A stretch of 64,000 nt of DNA, taken from assembly GCA_046349595.1 (NCBI GenBank), contig JAXMCA010000002.1, forward strand, positions 682,001-746,000, written 5' to 3'. The DNA comes from JACRLW01 sp046349595 (GTDB lineage Bacteria; Planctomycetota; UBA1135; UBA2386). The notes under the pieces are model-generated. The model saw only the letters and a list, made by a program, of their open reading frames with translations, was not told the DNA's origin and ran no database searches. The position numbers and the translations under genes were made by a program. This document shows positions 17,706 to 27,152 of this stretch, piece after piece (within the stretch, counting starts at the first letter, position 1; the number at the start of each line of letters is the position of its first letter).

Positions 17706-18721
17706 CACGCTCCGTCGGGCAGACGTTCGGCGAGGATCTCCTCGAGCACCGCGGCGGCGGTCCTGCCCTCGGCGAGCGCCTCGTAGGTCAGGCGCACGCG
17801 GTGCAGGATCACGTCCTCGGCCAGCGCATAGAGGTCCTCGGGCACGACGTAGCCACGGCCGACGATCAGCGCCCGCGCACGCGCTGCCTTGACCAGCGCG
17901 ATGCCCGCGCGCGGGCTGCATCCGAGCTCCAACGCCGGATGACGACGCGTGCGGTTCACGATCTCCACCACGTGGTCGAGGAAGGTCTCGCTGACGTGGA
18001 CGTGCTGCACGCACTCCATGGCGCGCGCCAGATCCTCGATCGTGCCGACCGGCTCGTCCTCGATGACGTCGAACTCGGTGCGCGCGATTGCGCCCGCGCC
18101 GTCGCGCTTCACGCCGAGCGCCATGTTGCGGCGCAGCACTTCCTTCTCCTCGTCCCTGGTCAGGTAGTCGAGACGGTGCAGGAGTATGAAGCGATCGAGT
18201 TGCGCTTCGGGCAGCTCGAAGGTGCCGGCCTGCTCGACCGGGTTCTGCGTGGCGATCACGAGGAACGGCGCCGGCAGCCTGTAGTTCTGGTTGCCGATCG
18301 TGACCTTGCGCTCCTGCATCGCCTCGAGCAGCGCGCTCTGCACCTTCGGCGCCGCGCGGTTGATCTCGTCGGCGAGCAGCAGATTGGTGAACACCGGACC
18401 CTTGTGGGTGCGGAACTCGCCGGTGCGCTGATCGAGGATCTCCGAGCCGAGGATGTCGGACGGCAGCAGGTCGATCGTGAACTGCACGCGCGCGAAGGCG
18501 AGATGGATGGTCTTGCTGATCGCGGCGACCAGCAGCGTCTTCGCCAGTCCGGGCACGCCCTGCAGCAGCAGGTGGCCCGAGGTGAGCAATGCGATCAGGA
18601 TGCGTTCGACGACGACGTCCTGTCCCACCACCACCTTGCCGACGCGCTGGCGAACCGCTTCGAGGAGGCGCGCGGTCTCCTCGAGACGATGGGTGTCGAT
18701 CGACTCTCTCGTGGTGGTCAT
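17705..18721 (-). CDS. MoxR-family AAA+ ATPase
   Basis: The product has 338 residues. The Walker A motif GVPGLAKT and Walker B LLLADEINRA are intact, with the MoxR signature IATQNPVEQAGTFELPEAQL in the sensor-1 region. MoxR ATPases act as chaperones for VWA-containing complexes. This is the first gene of the operon that continues through DUF58 and the Bat-like proteins. The ATG at 18721 is preferred; an ATG at 18772 would add 17 proline/arginine-rich residues with a GGGAGG too close to the start. Confidence 0.92.
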   Translation of the reverse strand: MTTTRESIDTHRLEETARLLEAVRQRVGKVVVGQDVVVERILIALLTSGHLLLQGVPGLAKTLLVAAISKTIHLAFARVQFTIDLLPSDILGSEILDQRTGEFRTHKGPVFTNLLLADEINRAAPKVQSALLEAMQERKVTIGNQNYRLPAPFLVIATQNPVEQAGTFELPEAQLDRFILLHRLDYLTRDEEKEVLRRNMALGVKRDGAGAIARTEFDVIEDEPVGTIEDLARAMECVQHVHVSETFLDHVVEIVNRTRRHPALELGCSPRAGIALVKAARARALIVGRGYVVPEDLYALAEDVILHRVRLTYEALAEGRTAAAVLEEILAERLPDGA

Positions 18722-18854
18722 GGTGAGCGCGAGGTCACGCACCGGCGGGCGGTCCGACGGGGGGCGGCGCATCCTCCCCAAAGAAAGGCGATCCGGCCAC
18801 CTCCCGCCCGGGGAACCCGCTCCGGCGGCGCGGGAGCACCGGCCGGCCCGCAGC

Positions 18855-19259
18855 TCAACGCGCCGCGATCCCCTGGATCTCGATCAGTGCGTCCGGGTCG
18901 AACAGGGAGACCACCATGAACATCGCCATCGCCGGGTAGTGGCGGCCGCACAGCAGCTTCCAGATCTGGCCGAATTCGCGGCGAGCGGTCGCGTAGTCGT
19001 CCCGACTGCGGACGTAGAAGTTGAGCTGGACGAGGTCGTCGAAGCCCATCTCGGCGTCGCGAAGTACGTGACCGATGTTCTCCATCGCACCTTTCAACTG
19101 GGCGACGAGATCACCGCGGGACCGCACGAGGCCCGCGGCGTCGTAGTCGCACTGGCCGGCGAGGTAGAGCGTCCGCGCGCCGCGCTCGCCCTCGACGAGC
19201 CAGCCGTGCGCGAAGCCGACCGGGCGGCACAGGGTGATCGGATTGATCGGACGCTTCAT
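18855..19259 (-). CDS. Rid-family (YjgF/YER057c/UK114) protein lacking the RidA arginine
   Basis: The product has 134 residues, the normal size of the family. The pattern fits: an N-terminal NPITLCRPVGFAHG, LYLAGQCDYDAAG, and the C-terminal IEIQGIAA. In RidA imine deaminases a conserved arginine precedes the last strands; here that stretch reads YPAMAMFMVVSLF without arginine, as in non-RidA subfamilies. It should form a trimer but probably does not deaminate 2-aminoacrylate. It diverges from the subtilisin lipoprotein gene. Confidence 0.75.
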   Translation of the reverse strand: MKRPINPITLCRPVGFAHGWLVEGERGARTLYLAGQCDYDAAGLVRSRGDLVAQLKGAMENIGHVLRDAEMGFDDLVQLNFYVRSRDDYATARREFGQIWKLLCGRHYPAMAMFMVVSLFDPDALIEIQGIAAR

Positions 19260-19343
19260 GCGAAGCCAGCTTGCGGCGCGGCGCGCATGCGAGCAAGTGC
19301 AACGCCAGCGTGCGTGGTGCATTCCGTGCCGGCGGCTGCAACA

Positions 19344-21917
19344 ATGCGCCGCGTGTTCGCCATGCGCCCCACATCCCGAATCCTGTCCTTCTCCGTCCTG
19401 TGCGCGCTCGCCGCTTGCGGCGGCGGCGGCCACTCGACCCCGCCGGCCCCCAAGCTCAGCGGAACGCTCACCATCCCGAACCTGTCGATGGGCGAGACCA
19501 TCGTCATCGACGAGCGCGGTGACGACGACGCCTTCTGCGCGGCGAAGGTCGGTCCGCTGAACTCGCGGATGCAACTGCGCGGCAGGGTTGGTGGCGACGA
19601 CCCGCTCGACGTCCGGCGCACCGCCTTCGGCCAGGGTGGCGTGCGCGTGGCGTTCGACGCCGGCGCCGGCGCGGTGGCCTGGGTGTTCGAGACCTCGACC
19701 GGCCGGCAGGTCGCGCGGATCGACAGCGGGTCCGTCGTCGACTTCGACGTGCGGTCGCCGCTGGAAATCGACCTCACGGTCTCCGGTGGCATCGCGTCGG
19801 TCGCTTGGCACATCGATCTCCGCGTCGAGTCCGCCAGCGCGACAGCGGCCGGCGCAACGCACATCCCCCTCGACTCCGCCGCCCCCGAGCAACGCAGCTC
19901 CGTGCAGGCACACTGGCTCGGTGCGATCCACCCCATGGAAGCAGGTGAGGTCGTCGTGCTGCGCCAGAAGCCGGTCGGGACACTGGAGCCGCAGGGTTTC
20001 GACCTCGGCTCGGTGCGACTCGAACCGGTGCAGGTGACCGCGGGCGATCCGATCTCCGTCTATCGCCTGCCGGCGACGACCACGGCCGCAAGCGTGACGA
20101 AGGGTGCTCCCGTCGAATGGAGCCTGGAGATGGAGACCTGCCTCGCCGCGCTCCGCGCATCGCAAGTGCAGGGCGTGCGCGCCGCGAGCCCGAACCTTCT
20201 GCGCTTCACCACCACCACCGAACCGAACGACACCCACTACCACCTGCAGTGGCACTACAAGCAGATCCGCATGGACCAGGCGTGGGACATCACCACCGGT
20301 GACGCGGGCGTGGTCGTGGGCATCATCGACACCGGCATCGTGCAGTCGCACCCCGAGTTCTCGGGGCGCCTGGTGCAGGGCTTCGACTTCATCTCCAGCG
20401 CGACGCGTGCGCGCGACGGCAACGGCATCGACAACAACCCCGAGGACGAAGGTGATCAGTCGCAGCCGCCGAACAGCAGTTGGCACGGCACGCACGTCGC
20501 GGGCACGATCGGCGCGAAGACCAACAACGGCGCCGGAGTCGCCGGCATGGACTGGGCGTGCAAGCTGATGGCGTTGCGCGCCCTCGGCGTCGGCGGCGGT
20601 TCGTCGGCCGACATCCTCGAAGCGGTGCGCTACGCCGCGGGATTGAGCAACGCGTCGGGAACCACGCCGCAGCCGCCGGCGGTCCCGAAGGGTCGCTGCG
20701 ACGTGGTGAACATGAGCCTCGGCGGTCCGAGCGGGAGCACGGTCGAGCAGCAGGTCTACGCCGATGTGCGCGCCGCCGGCGTGCTCGTGGTTGTCGCCGC
20801 CGGCAACGAGTCGACCAGCTCACCGAGCTTCCCCGCGGCGTACCCGTCCAACCTTTCGGTCGGCGCCGTACGCTTCGACAAGACCCTGGCGCCGTACTCG
20901 AACTTCGGCTCCACCGTCGACGTGGTCGCGCCGGGCGGCGATCTCACGCAGGATCAGAACGGCGACTCCTTCGGCGACGGCGTGCTGTCGTGCCTCGTCG
21001 ATGCCAGCAAGAACCCGATCTTCGCCTTCGAGAACGGCACCTCGATGGCGTCGCCGCACGTCGCGGGGTTGGCCTCGCTGCTGCTCGCCGTCGATCCGAA
21101 CCTCACGGCGGATCAGCTGTTCACGTTGATCACCACGCACACCGAGGACCTCGGCGCGGCGGGACGCGACGACCAGTTCGGCAACGGACTGATCGATCCG
21201 CTCGCGGCGCTGCGTGCGGCGTCGAACTCGGTGCCGATCGGGCCGGTGCTGCGTGCGGCGCCCAGCGGCGTGAACTTCGGCGACACCACCACCGCGATGT
21301 CGGTCCAGCTCGTCAACGACGGCGTCGGCACCGTGAACATCGACGTGCCGGGGACCTCGGTCGCGTACGCCGCCGGTGGTCCGACCGGTTGGCTCGGCGG
21401 CACCTTCGTGACCTCGGCGGGCGGCACGATCAGCCACGATCGTCTCGATCTCACCGTCGACCGCACCGGCATCGCCGCGGGCAGCTACACCGCGACCGTC
21501 ACCATCGCGACGACCAACGCCAACAGCTTCGACGTCACGGTGTCGATGGGCGTCGCAGGCGCGGGCTCCTCGGACACGGTGTTCGTGTTGCTCGTCGACG
21601 GCACGACCTTCGACACGGTGTTCCAGGCGGAGACCACGGAGGCCCAGAACTGGCAGTTCCACCTCGACGCGACCTCGCAGGCGCCGATCGCGAACGGCTC
21701 GTATCTGCTCGTGGCCGGCACCGACCGCAACAACGACAACGTGATCGGTGACGACGGCGAGCTGTTCGGCATCTGGCCGAACTCCGACTCTCCGCAGGCG
21801 GTGGCGGTCGATTCGCAGTCGCAGGTCACCAGCGGCCTCGACTTCGCGCTGGAGCTGGTGCAGCAGGTCACCGGCGTGCGACCGCACGGTCGCGCCTTCC
21901 GCCTGCTCCCGCACTGA
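19344..21917 (+). CDS. Subtilisin-family (S8) serine protease lipoprotein
   Basis: The product has 857 residues. The lipobox LAAC followed by four glycines indicates a lipoprotein. An ATG at 19362 is an alternative start with the same signal. Residues 30-270 form a beta-rich N-terminal domain. The S8 triad is intact: Asp in GIIDTGI (near 327), His in HGTHVAGTIG (near 382), Ser in NGTSMASPHVAG (near 566). C-terminal beta modules follow, one with a GDTTTAMSVQLVNDG motif seen at the C-terminus of many secreted S8 proteases and a calcium-like NNDNVIGDDGE loop. It is a surface or periplasmic protease. Confidence 0.85.
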   Translation: MRRVFAMRPTSRILSFSVLCALAACGGGGHSTPPAPKLSGTLTIPNLSMGETIVIDERGDDDAFCAAKVGPLNSRMQLRGRVGGDDPLDVRRTAFGQGGVRVAFDAGAGAVAWVFETSTGRQVARIDSGSVVDFDVRSPLEIDLTVSGGIASVAWHIDLRVESASATAAGATHIPLDSAAPEQRSSVQAHWLGAIHPMEAGEVVVLRQKPVGTLEPQGFDLGSVRLEPVQVTAGDPISVYRLPATTTAASVTKGAPVEWSLEMETCLAALRASQVQGVRAASPNLLRFTTTTEPNDTHYHLQWHYKQIRMDQAWDITTGDAGVVVGIIDTGIVQSHPEFSGRLVQGFDFISSATRARDGNGIDNNPEDEGDQSQPPNSSWHGTHVAGTIGAKTNNGAGVAGMDWACKLMALRALGVGGGSSADILEAVRYAAGLSNASGTTPQPPAVPKGRCDVVNMSLGGPSGSTVEQQVYADVRAAGVLVVVAAGNESTSSPSFPAAYPSNLSVGAVRFDKTLAPYSNFGSTVDVVAPGGDLTQDQNGDSFGDGVLSCLVDASKNPIFAFENGTSMASPHVAGLASLLLAVDPNLTADQLFTLITTHTEDLGAAGRDDQFGNGLIDPLAALRAASNSVPIGPVLRAAPSGVNFGDTTTAMSVQLVNDGVGTVNIDVPGTSVAYAAGGPTGWLGGTFVTSAGGTISHDRLDLTVDRTGIAAGSYTATVTIATTNANSFDVTVSMGVAGAGSSDTVFVLLVDGTTFDTVFQAETTEAQNWQFHLDATSQAPIANGSYLLVAGTDRNNDNVIGDDGELFGIWPNSDSPQAVAVDSQSQVTSGLDFALELVQQVTGVRPHGRAFRLLPH

Positions 21918-21958
21918 AGGGCGACCCAACGCGCGAACGACCGGTCACCCGATTCCCC

Positions 21959-23299
21959 ATGGACACCGGTCCGCAGATGCCGACTCCGCTCCGCGAGTCG
22001 CAGATCGAGGAGGTGGTGCTCGCGATGCGTCGCGAGCAACGCCTGCGCGGGGCCCGCCTGCGCGAGGTCCTGGGCGAGCATCTGCCGAAGCTCGAACTCG
22101 GCGCCGCCGACCGTCGCACCATCGCGCGTCGCGCCTACCTGATGGTGCAACAGGAGCGTCGGGTCGACTTCGCGCTCGACGGTGCGCTTCGCGGCAGGAA
22201 CCTGTCGCTCGAGCGGATGGAGCCGTTGCGCTACGCAGCGACCCTCCTGCTGGGCGGGATCATCGACCGTGACGACGCCGCACGACGCGCCCCACGCGTC
22301 GACTGGGGATTCGTCGGCGAGGTGGACACGCGTGTCGCCGCCATCGTCGATCCGGACCGGCGCTTCGCGTTGACCTGGTCGATGCCGGACTGGTTCGCCG
22401 CGCGCTTCCGCAGCGAGTTCGGCGAGGAGGCAACCGCGATCGCGGCGAGCCTGAACATCGAGCCGCCGCTCACGCTGCGCGCGAATCTGCTGCGGGCGAA
22501 GGACCGTGACGAGGTCGCCGCACGCCTCGCCGCCGAGGGGATCCGCACGTCGCCGACGCGTCACGCTCCGCACGGACTCGTCGTCGACGGCGCCATCAGC
22601 CTGTTCTCGAGCGACGCGTTCAAGGACGGGCTCTTCGAACAGCAGGACGAGGCGAGTCAACTGTGCTGTCTGCTGGTGGCACCGCCGCCCCGCGGTCGAG
22701 TGCTCGACGCCTGCGCAGGCGCCGGCGGCAAGACGCTCGCACTCGCCGCCGCGCTCGGCAATCGCGGCGACATCCTCGCGATCGACACGCACGAGCGCCG
22801 GCTCCAGAGTCTCGTCGAGCGGAGGCGGCGCGCCGGGACCGACAACGTCCGCTCACAGCTCGTGAGCGAGGATGCATGGCCTGCCGACGTGATCGCATTC
22901 GCGCAGCGGGCCGACCGCATCCTCCTCGACGTGCCTTGCAGCGGCGTCGGTTCGTGGCGCCGGCGTCCGGACGCACGCTGGACCTCGACCCCTTCGGGCC
23001 TCGCCGAGCTGCGCACCACGCAGGCGACGCTGCTCGAACGTGCTCTCGGCTGCCTGTCGCCCGGCGCGAGACTGATCTACTCGACTTGCACGCTGTTCCG
23101 AGACGAGAACGAGGCGCAGATCGAAACGGCGCTGGCACGCGATCCCGGACTCGAACTCGTGCGCGTCGCCGAGATCCTCGGTCGCGAGAGCGCGACGCCG
23201 CTCTCCGATTCGAGCGGCACCTTCCTGAAGCTCTCGCCCCACCGTCACGGCACCGACGGCTTCTTCGCCGCGGTGCTGCGCCGCCGACGCGTCAGTTGA
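21959..23299 (+). CDS. RsmB-like 16S rRNA (cytosine-C5) methyltransferase
   Basis: The product has 446 residues, close to the ~430 of RsmB. An N-terminal helical NusB-like region (1-140) precedes the SAM-binding core: DACAGAGGKT, ILAIDTHERR, then the PC motif DVPCSG (Cys near 326) and the TC motif STCTLF (Cys near 376) that carry the two catalytic cysteines. RsmB methylates C967 of 16S rRNA; other members of the family modify other sites, so the exact target is inferred. It ends 8 nt inside the next gene, which converges from the other strand. Confidence 0.85.
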   Translation: MDTGPQMPTPLRESQIEEVVLAMRREQRLRGARLREVLGEHLPKLELGAADRRTIARRAYLMVQQERRVDFALDGALRGRNLSLERMEPLRYAATLLLGGIIDRDDAARRAPRVDWGFVGEVDTRVAAIVDPDRRFALTWSMPDWFAARFRSEFGEEATAIAASLNIEPPLTLRANLLRAKDRDEVAARLAAEGIRTSPTRHAPHGLVVDGAISLFSSDAFKDGLFEQQDEASQLCCLLVAPPPRGRVLDACAGAGGKTLALAAALGNRGDILAIDTHERRLQSLVERRRRAGTDNVRSQLVSEDAWPADVIAFAQRADRILLDVPCSGVGSWRRRPDARWTSTPSGLAELRTTQATLLERALGCLSPGARLIYSTCTLFRDENEAQIETALARDPGLELVRVAEILGRESATPLSDSSGTFLKLSPHRHGTDGFFAAVLRRRRVS

Positions 23300-24338
23300 C
23301 CGACACGAGCCGGATCTGCGCCACGATCATGAAGTGGTCGCTGAATCCCTCGGTCCAGTGATCGCCGCTCTTGCGGAACCACAGGGGACGGCGCTTGTCG
23401 TCGCGCACGCGGTCGGGGGCGTGCACACGCAACGAACCGTCGACATAGGCGAAGCCGTGATCGTCGAGCATCCCGCGCGAGACGATGAGCTGGTCGAAGA
23501 CGTTCCAGGTCCACTCGGGGTTGTAGTACAGCGTGCCGAGATCGGTCTGGCCGAGGATCGACCACGAGACGTCCCACAGCGGCGAGCCCTTCTCGCGATG
23601 CATCACCGCATTGCGGCTGCGAACGGCGCCGAGTCCCTCGGTCACCGACTTGTCGAAGGGATCGTCGTTGAGATCACCGACGATCACGATGTCCGCGGCG
23701 CGCCCCTCGCGCGCGATGGTCGCGTCGACGATCCTGCGGCACACCTTGCCGGCGATGGTGCGGTACGAACCGTCCTTGTCACCGCCGCGCGAAGGCCAAT
23801 GGTTGACGAGCACGGTGAGCGGCGTGCCGCCGATGCGCAGGCGCACCTCGAGGACACCACGCGACGGTTTCTCGCCCTCGCGGGCAACCGGATGAAGCGT
23901 GAGCCAGTCCTCTCCTGTCGCACGCTCGAATGGCGCGCGGAAGGCGAGTGCCAGATCGATGCCACGCGTGTCGGGTGACTCGAGGTGCGCGATCTGCCAG
24001 CCATGCTCCGTGAGTCCCGGAAGAGCGAACAGATCGTCGAGCACGCGCCGGTTCTCGACTTCGGCGAAGCCCATCACGCTCGGCATCTCCGTGGCGATCT
24101 CCGTCGCGAGGTGCTCGAGCTTGTGGTGGTAGCGTTCGGCCGTCCACTCGTGCGAGGGCAGGAACTCGTCGTCACCGGGGTTGGCAGGGTCGTCGTCGGC
24201 GTCGAACAGGTTCTCGACGTTCCAGAACGCGATCGCGAACTCCGAGGGAGGGGCGGCCGCCGTGGTCGCCTGCGGCGTCTGGCAACCGAGCGGGAGGATG
24301 GAGCCGCACAGGAAGGCGGCGAAGCGCAGCTTGCTCAT
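23292..24338 (-). CDS. Endonuclease/exonuclease/phosphatase-family lipoprotein
   Basis: The product has 348 residues. The lipobox ILPLGC gives a lipidated N-terminus. EEP motifs are in order: IAFWNVENLFD, GFAEVENR for the metal-binding Glu, VNHWPSRGGD, VIVGDLNDDP, and the C-terminal SDHFMIVAQI histidine. Members with NVENLFD and NHWPSR motifs are typically surface phosphodiesterases or nucleases; the substrate is not known. The ATG at 24338 overlaps the kynB stop as ATGA, an odd partner for a nuclease-like enzyme. Confidence 0.8.
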   Translation of the reverse strand: MSKLRFAAFLCGSILPLGCQTPQATTAAAPPSEFAIAFWNVENLFDADDDPANPGDDEFLPSHEWTAERYHHKLEHLATEIATEMPSVMGFAEVENRRVLDDLFALPGLTEHGWQIAHLESPDTRGIDLALAFRAPFERATGEDWLTLHPVAREGEKPSRGVLEVRLRIGGTPLTVLVNHWPSRGGDKDGSYRTIAGKVCRRIVDATIAREGRAADIVIVGDLNDDPFDKSVTEGLGAVRSRNAVMHREKGSPLWDVSWSILGQTDLGTLYYNPEWTWNVFDQLIVSRGMLDDHGFAYVDGSLRVHAPDRVRDDKRRPLWFRKSGDHWTEGFSDHFMIVAQIRLVSVN

Positions 24339-24985
24339 CGCGAGGAGGGGAGTTCGCGCAGGATCGCGCGGACCGGCGAGGAATCGCCGCCGACGATCCG
24401 GAGCGGGAGTGCGATCAGTTCGTACTCGCCGGCTTCGACGCGCGACAGGTCGATGTTCTCGAGGATCGCCACGCCGCCCTCCAGCAGCAGACGATGCGCT
24501 TCGAGTTCCTGCGAGCTGGCGTGGTCCATGCTCGGCGTGTCGATGCCGACCAGGCGGATGCCCGCATCGACCAGCGCGCGTGCCGCAGCCGTTCCCAGGG
24601 CGGTGAAGCGCGGATCGAAGCGCGAGCCGTCGTGTCCGCGCGCGGTCCTCAACAGGATCCGCTGCGTCCCGGCGAGATGCTCGCGTGCGAGGCTCCGCGG
24701 ATCGACGAGTGGCGGGTCGCCGATCGAGGTCACGTCGATCACGCGACAGGGGCCGAGGTAGGCATCGAGCGCGACATCGGCGATCGCGGGCGCGCCCTGG
24801 ACGAAGTGCAGGGGCGCATCGGTGTGCGTGCCGCAGTGCGACGACATGCGGATCGTCGACACGTTGCACGAGCCGCCGGCGTCCATGCGCAGCACCCACT
24901 CCTGGGAGAAGGGCGTGTCGCCGGGGAAGACGGCCGTCGAGGGGGACACCGGTTCAGAGATGTCCCAGATGCGCCGCGGTGTCAT
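24335..24985 (-). CDS. kynB: Kynurenine formamidase (KynB/cyclase family)
   Basis: The product has 216 residues, the normal size. The zinc motif HCGTHTDAP is at residues 50-58 (His50, His54, Asp56), and the N-terminal DISEPVSPSTAVFPGDTPF and central GIDTPSMDHASS match bacterial KynB closely. KynB hydrolyses N-formylkynurenine to kynurenine and formate in tryptophan breakdown. A kynureninase-like gene lies about 0.9 kb upstream on the same strand, which supports the assignment. The related cyclase family has other substrates, so some doubt remains. Confidence 0.85.
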   Translation of the reverse strand: MTPRRIWDISEPVSPSTAVFPGDTPFSQEWVLRMDAGGSCNVSTIRMSSHCGTHTDAPLHFVQGAPAIADVALDAYLGPCRVIDVTSIGDPPLVDPRSLAREHLAGTQRILLRTARGHDGSRFDPRFTALGTAAARALVDAGIRLVGIDTPSMDHASSQELEAHRLLLEGGVAILENIDLSRVEAGEYELIALPLRIVGGDSSPVRAILRELPSSR

Positions 24986-25040
24986 CGCGGCGCGATGCTA
25001 GCAGCTGCGCGACGCGATCTTGCGCCGCGCAATCCGGCGA

Positions 25041-25481
25041 TCACCAGCGATCGTCGCCGCGATCACCGCGATCGCGACCACCGCCGAAGCCACCGCGGCC
25101 ACCGCCGCCACCGCCGCCGCGACGGCCACCACCGCCACCACCGCCACCACCGCCGAAGCCACCGCGGCCACCGCCGCCGCCACCACCGAAGCGGCCACCG
25201 CCGCCACCGCCACCGCCACCTCCGCGCTCCTGGCGCTCGTGGGCCTCGTTCACGCGCACCGCGCGCCCGTCGACCTCGACGCCGTCCATCGCTTGGATGG
25301 CCGCCGCCGCATCCTCGTCGGTCGCCATCTCGACGAAGGCGAAGCCGCGCGAACGACCGGTGTCACGGTCGGTCATGATGCGGCAGCTCGCCACCTGGCG
25401 TCCGTCGCGCTCGAAGTGCTCGGTGAGGGTGTCCTCGGTCGTGTCGTAGGAGAGATTGCCGACGAAGAGTCGCTTGCCCAT
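25041..25481 (-). CDS. RRM-type RNA-binding protein with glycine-rich tail
   Basis: The product has 146 residues. One RNA recognition motif fills residues 1-80, with RNP2 LFVGNL at the N-terminus and RNP1 RGFAFVEM in the middle. The last ~60 residues are a Gly/Arg run encoded by GGC-type triplets, ending GDRGDDRW. Cyanobacterial Rbp and plant GRP proteins share this layout and respond to cold; a similar role here is inference. The ATG at 25481 has GAGAAAG upstream. The long gap before it may be a regulatory 5' leader. Confidence 0.9.
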   Translation of the reverse strand: MGKRLFVGNLSYDTTEDTLTEHFERDGRQVASCRIMTDRDTGRSRGFAFVEMATDEDAAAAIQAMDGVEVDGRAVRVNEAHERQERGGGGGGGGGGRFGGGGGGGRGGFGGGGGGGGGGRRGGGGGGGRGGFGGGRDRGDRGDDRW

Positions 25482-25919
25482 GGGTCTTTCTCGCAGGGTG
25501 AGCACCGGATCGCGGAATGCGCTGTTTGCGCGTCGGTCCCCGATTCCGGTCGTGGCAGCGTGGGAGCATCCGAAGGGATCTCCGCGGATTTCGTCGGACG
25601 CGAGCCGCTGCCGCACTCGCATCGTGAACTTGGATCTGCCTCGCGCGTGCCGGGTCCGCGCGACCACGCGTGTTCGGCCTCATGAGAGCCGGATGACGCA
25701 ACGGAGCGCGCCGGCCGCTCCGCACAGCCTGCCCGGGCATCGTTCTCCCGGGCGATCCATCGCGGCAGCTCGAATGGGCAGGCGCCAAAGGCACCCACCG
25801 GTCTTCTCACGACCGTGGACGGCGCGGGACTCTAGCGGCGCCCTCCTGCCGAGGGAAGGGACACGACGCTCCCCCGCGCTCGCCGATCCTCGCCCGACCC
25901 TCCCCCCGCCGCCGATCGA
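25482..25919. other. 438-bp intergenic region with GC hairpin
   Basis: No convincing gene lies here. A perfect 7-bp inverted repeat GCCCGGG (25731-25737) / CCCGGGC (25747-25753) with a 9-nt loop sits between the kynureninase-like gene and the RRM gene. It lacks a T run, so it may be a weak terminator for the former or part of a long leader of the latter. Confidence 0.4.
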
Positions 25920-27110
25920 TCAGCCGGGGCGCCGTGCCTCGTCAAGTCGCGACTCGTACTCGCGGTCCGCGACGATCCGCGCGATGGCATCGACCGCTGC
26001 GAGCGCCTCCTCGACCCGCGTGTAGAAGTGCGGCGACAGGCGGATGCCGGCACCCGGCCGGTAGTCGCACACGATGTCCGCCGCGCTCATCACCTGACAC
26101 ACGGCGTAGCCGTGGGGGACCTCGATCGAGACGTGGTTGCCCCGCTGCTCCGCACCGCGCGGCGAGCGCAGGGCGAGTCCGTGCTGATCGCAGCGCTCGA
26201 TCATCCGACGGGTCACCTCGAGGCTCTTGCGCCGGATCGCGTCGACGCCGATCTCCGCGACGATGCGCACACCTTCGATCCCGGCATAGAGCGCCGGCAC
26301 GTTGGGGGTCCCGTTGAGGAAGCGGCCGCCGTCGTCGCGGAAGTCCTGGCCCGTCGCGGAGAAGGCGAAGGGGTCCTTGTGGGCCGCCCAACCGGTGAAG
26401 CCCGGACGGAGGCGTGACCGTTCAGAGGGATCGACGTACAGGAAGCAGTTGCCAGGGCCTCCGCACAGGTACTTCAGCGCGCCGCCGACCGCAGCGTGCA
26501 CACCCCATTCACGCAGTCGGAGCGGGACCGCGCCGACCGACTGGAACACGTCGAGGATGACGAACGCACCGACCTCGCGGGCGCGACGCACGATCGCGGC
26601 CGCATCCTGGATGAAGCCGCTGCGGAACAGGACGTGGCTGATCGGGACCAGGCGGGTGTGCTCGTCGATCGCCCTGCACAGCCGATCGGTGTCGATGGTG
26701 ATGCCGTCATCGGACGGAACGCGCACGATCTCCGCGCCGCGACGCACCTGCTGTTCGTACAGGTACATCACCGACGGGAAGTTCAGATCCGTGTAGACGA
26801 TGCGGTTCCGCTCGCGAGGGAAGTCGAAGCAGGACAGGATCGCCTGCGAGGCCATCGCGACGTTCTGGTGCATCGAGACGGTCGACGCATCGACGCCGAG
26901 GATTCGTTCGATCAGCCCCGCGAACTCGAACTGGAGGTTCCACCAGGCGTCGCCCCAGGCGCGCACGCCACGGGTGTCCCAGAGGTCCGCGTAGCGCGAG
27001 AGGCTGTCGCGCGCGCGGGCCGGCATCGCGCCGAGCGAGTTGCTGATCTGGTAGTTCGCGCGCTCGACGATCGGGAACTCGGAGCGCCAGCGCAGCAGGG
27101 GGTCGTCCAT
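25920..27110 (-). CDS. Kynureninase-like PLP enzyme (class V aminotransferase fold)
   Basis: The product has 396 residues. It shows the kynureninase pattern GGALKYLCGGPGNCFLYV (residues 209-226), where known kynureninases have YKYLNGGPG; Lys213 should bind PLP. Asp187 in ILDVFQSVG contacts the cofactor ring. Kynureninase converts kynurenine to anthranilate and alanine. The nearby kynB supports this role, but sequence around the active site differs from textbook KynU, so a related hydrolase or lyase is possible. No tryptophan dioxygenase gene is in the window. Confidence 0.7.
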   Translation of the reverse strand: MDDPLLRWRSEFPIVERANYQISNSLGAMPARARDSLSRYADLWDTRGVRAWGDAWWNLQFEFAGLIERILGVDASTVSMHQNVAMASQAILSCFDFPRERNRIVYTDLNFPSVMYLYEQQVRRGAEIVRVPSDDGITIDTDRLCRAIDEHTRLVPISHVLFRSGFIQDAAAIVRRAREVGAFVILDVFQSVGAVPLRLREWGVHAAVGGALKYLCGGPGNCFLYVDPSERSRLRPGFTGWAAHKDPFAFSATGQDFRDDGGRFLNGTPNVPALYAGIEGVRIVAEIGVDAIRRKSLEVTRRMIERCDQHGLALRSPRGAEQRGNHVSIEVPHGYAVCQVMSAADIVCDYRPGAGIRLSPHFYTRVEEALAAVDAIARIVADREYESRLDEARRPG

Positions 27111-27152
27111 CGCGGGCGCAGCCTAACCCGCGACGGACCGACACGCCCGCTC

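Noticed and set aside
25041..25215. Short tandem GCC/ACC-type triplets that look like a repeat array
   Set aside because: They are glycine codons of the RRM protein tail, not an independent repeat or CRISPR.
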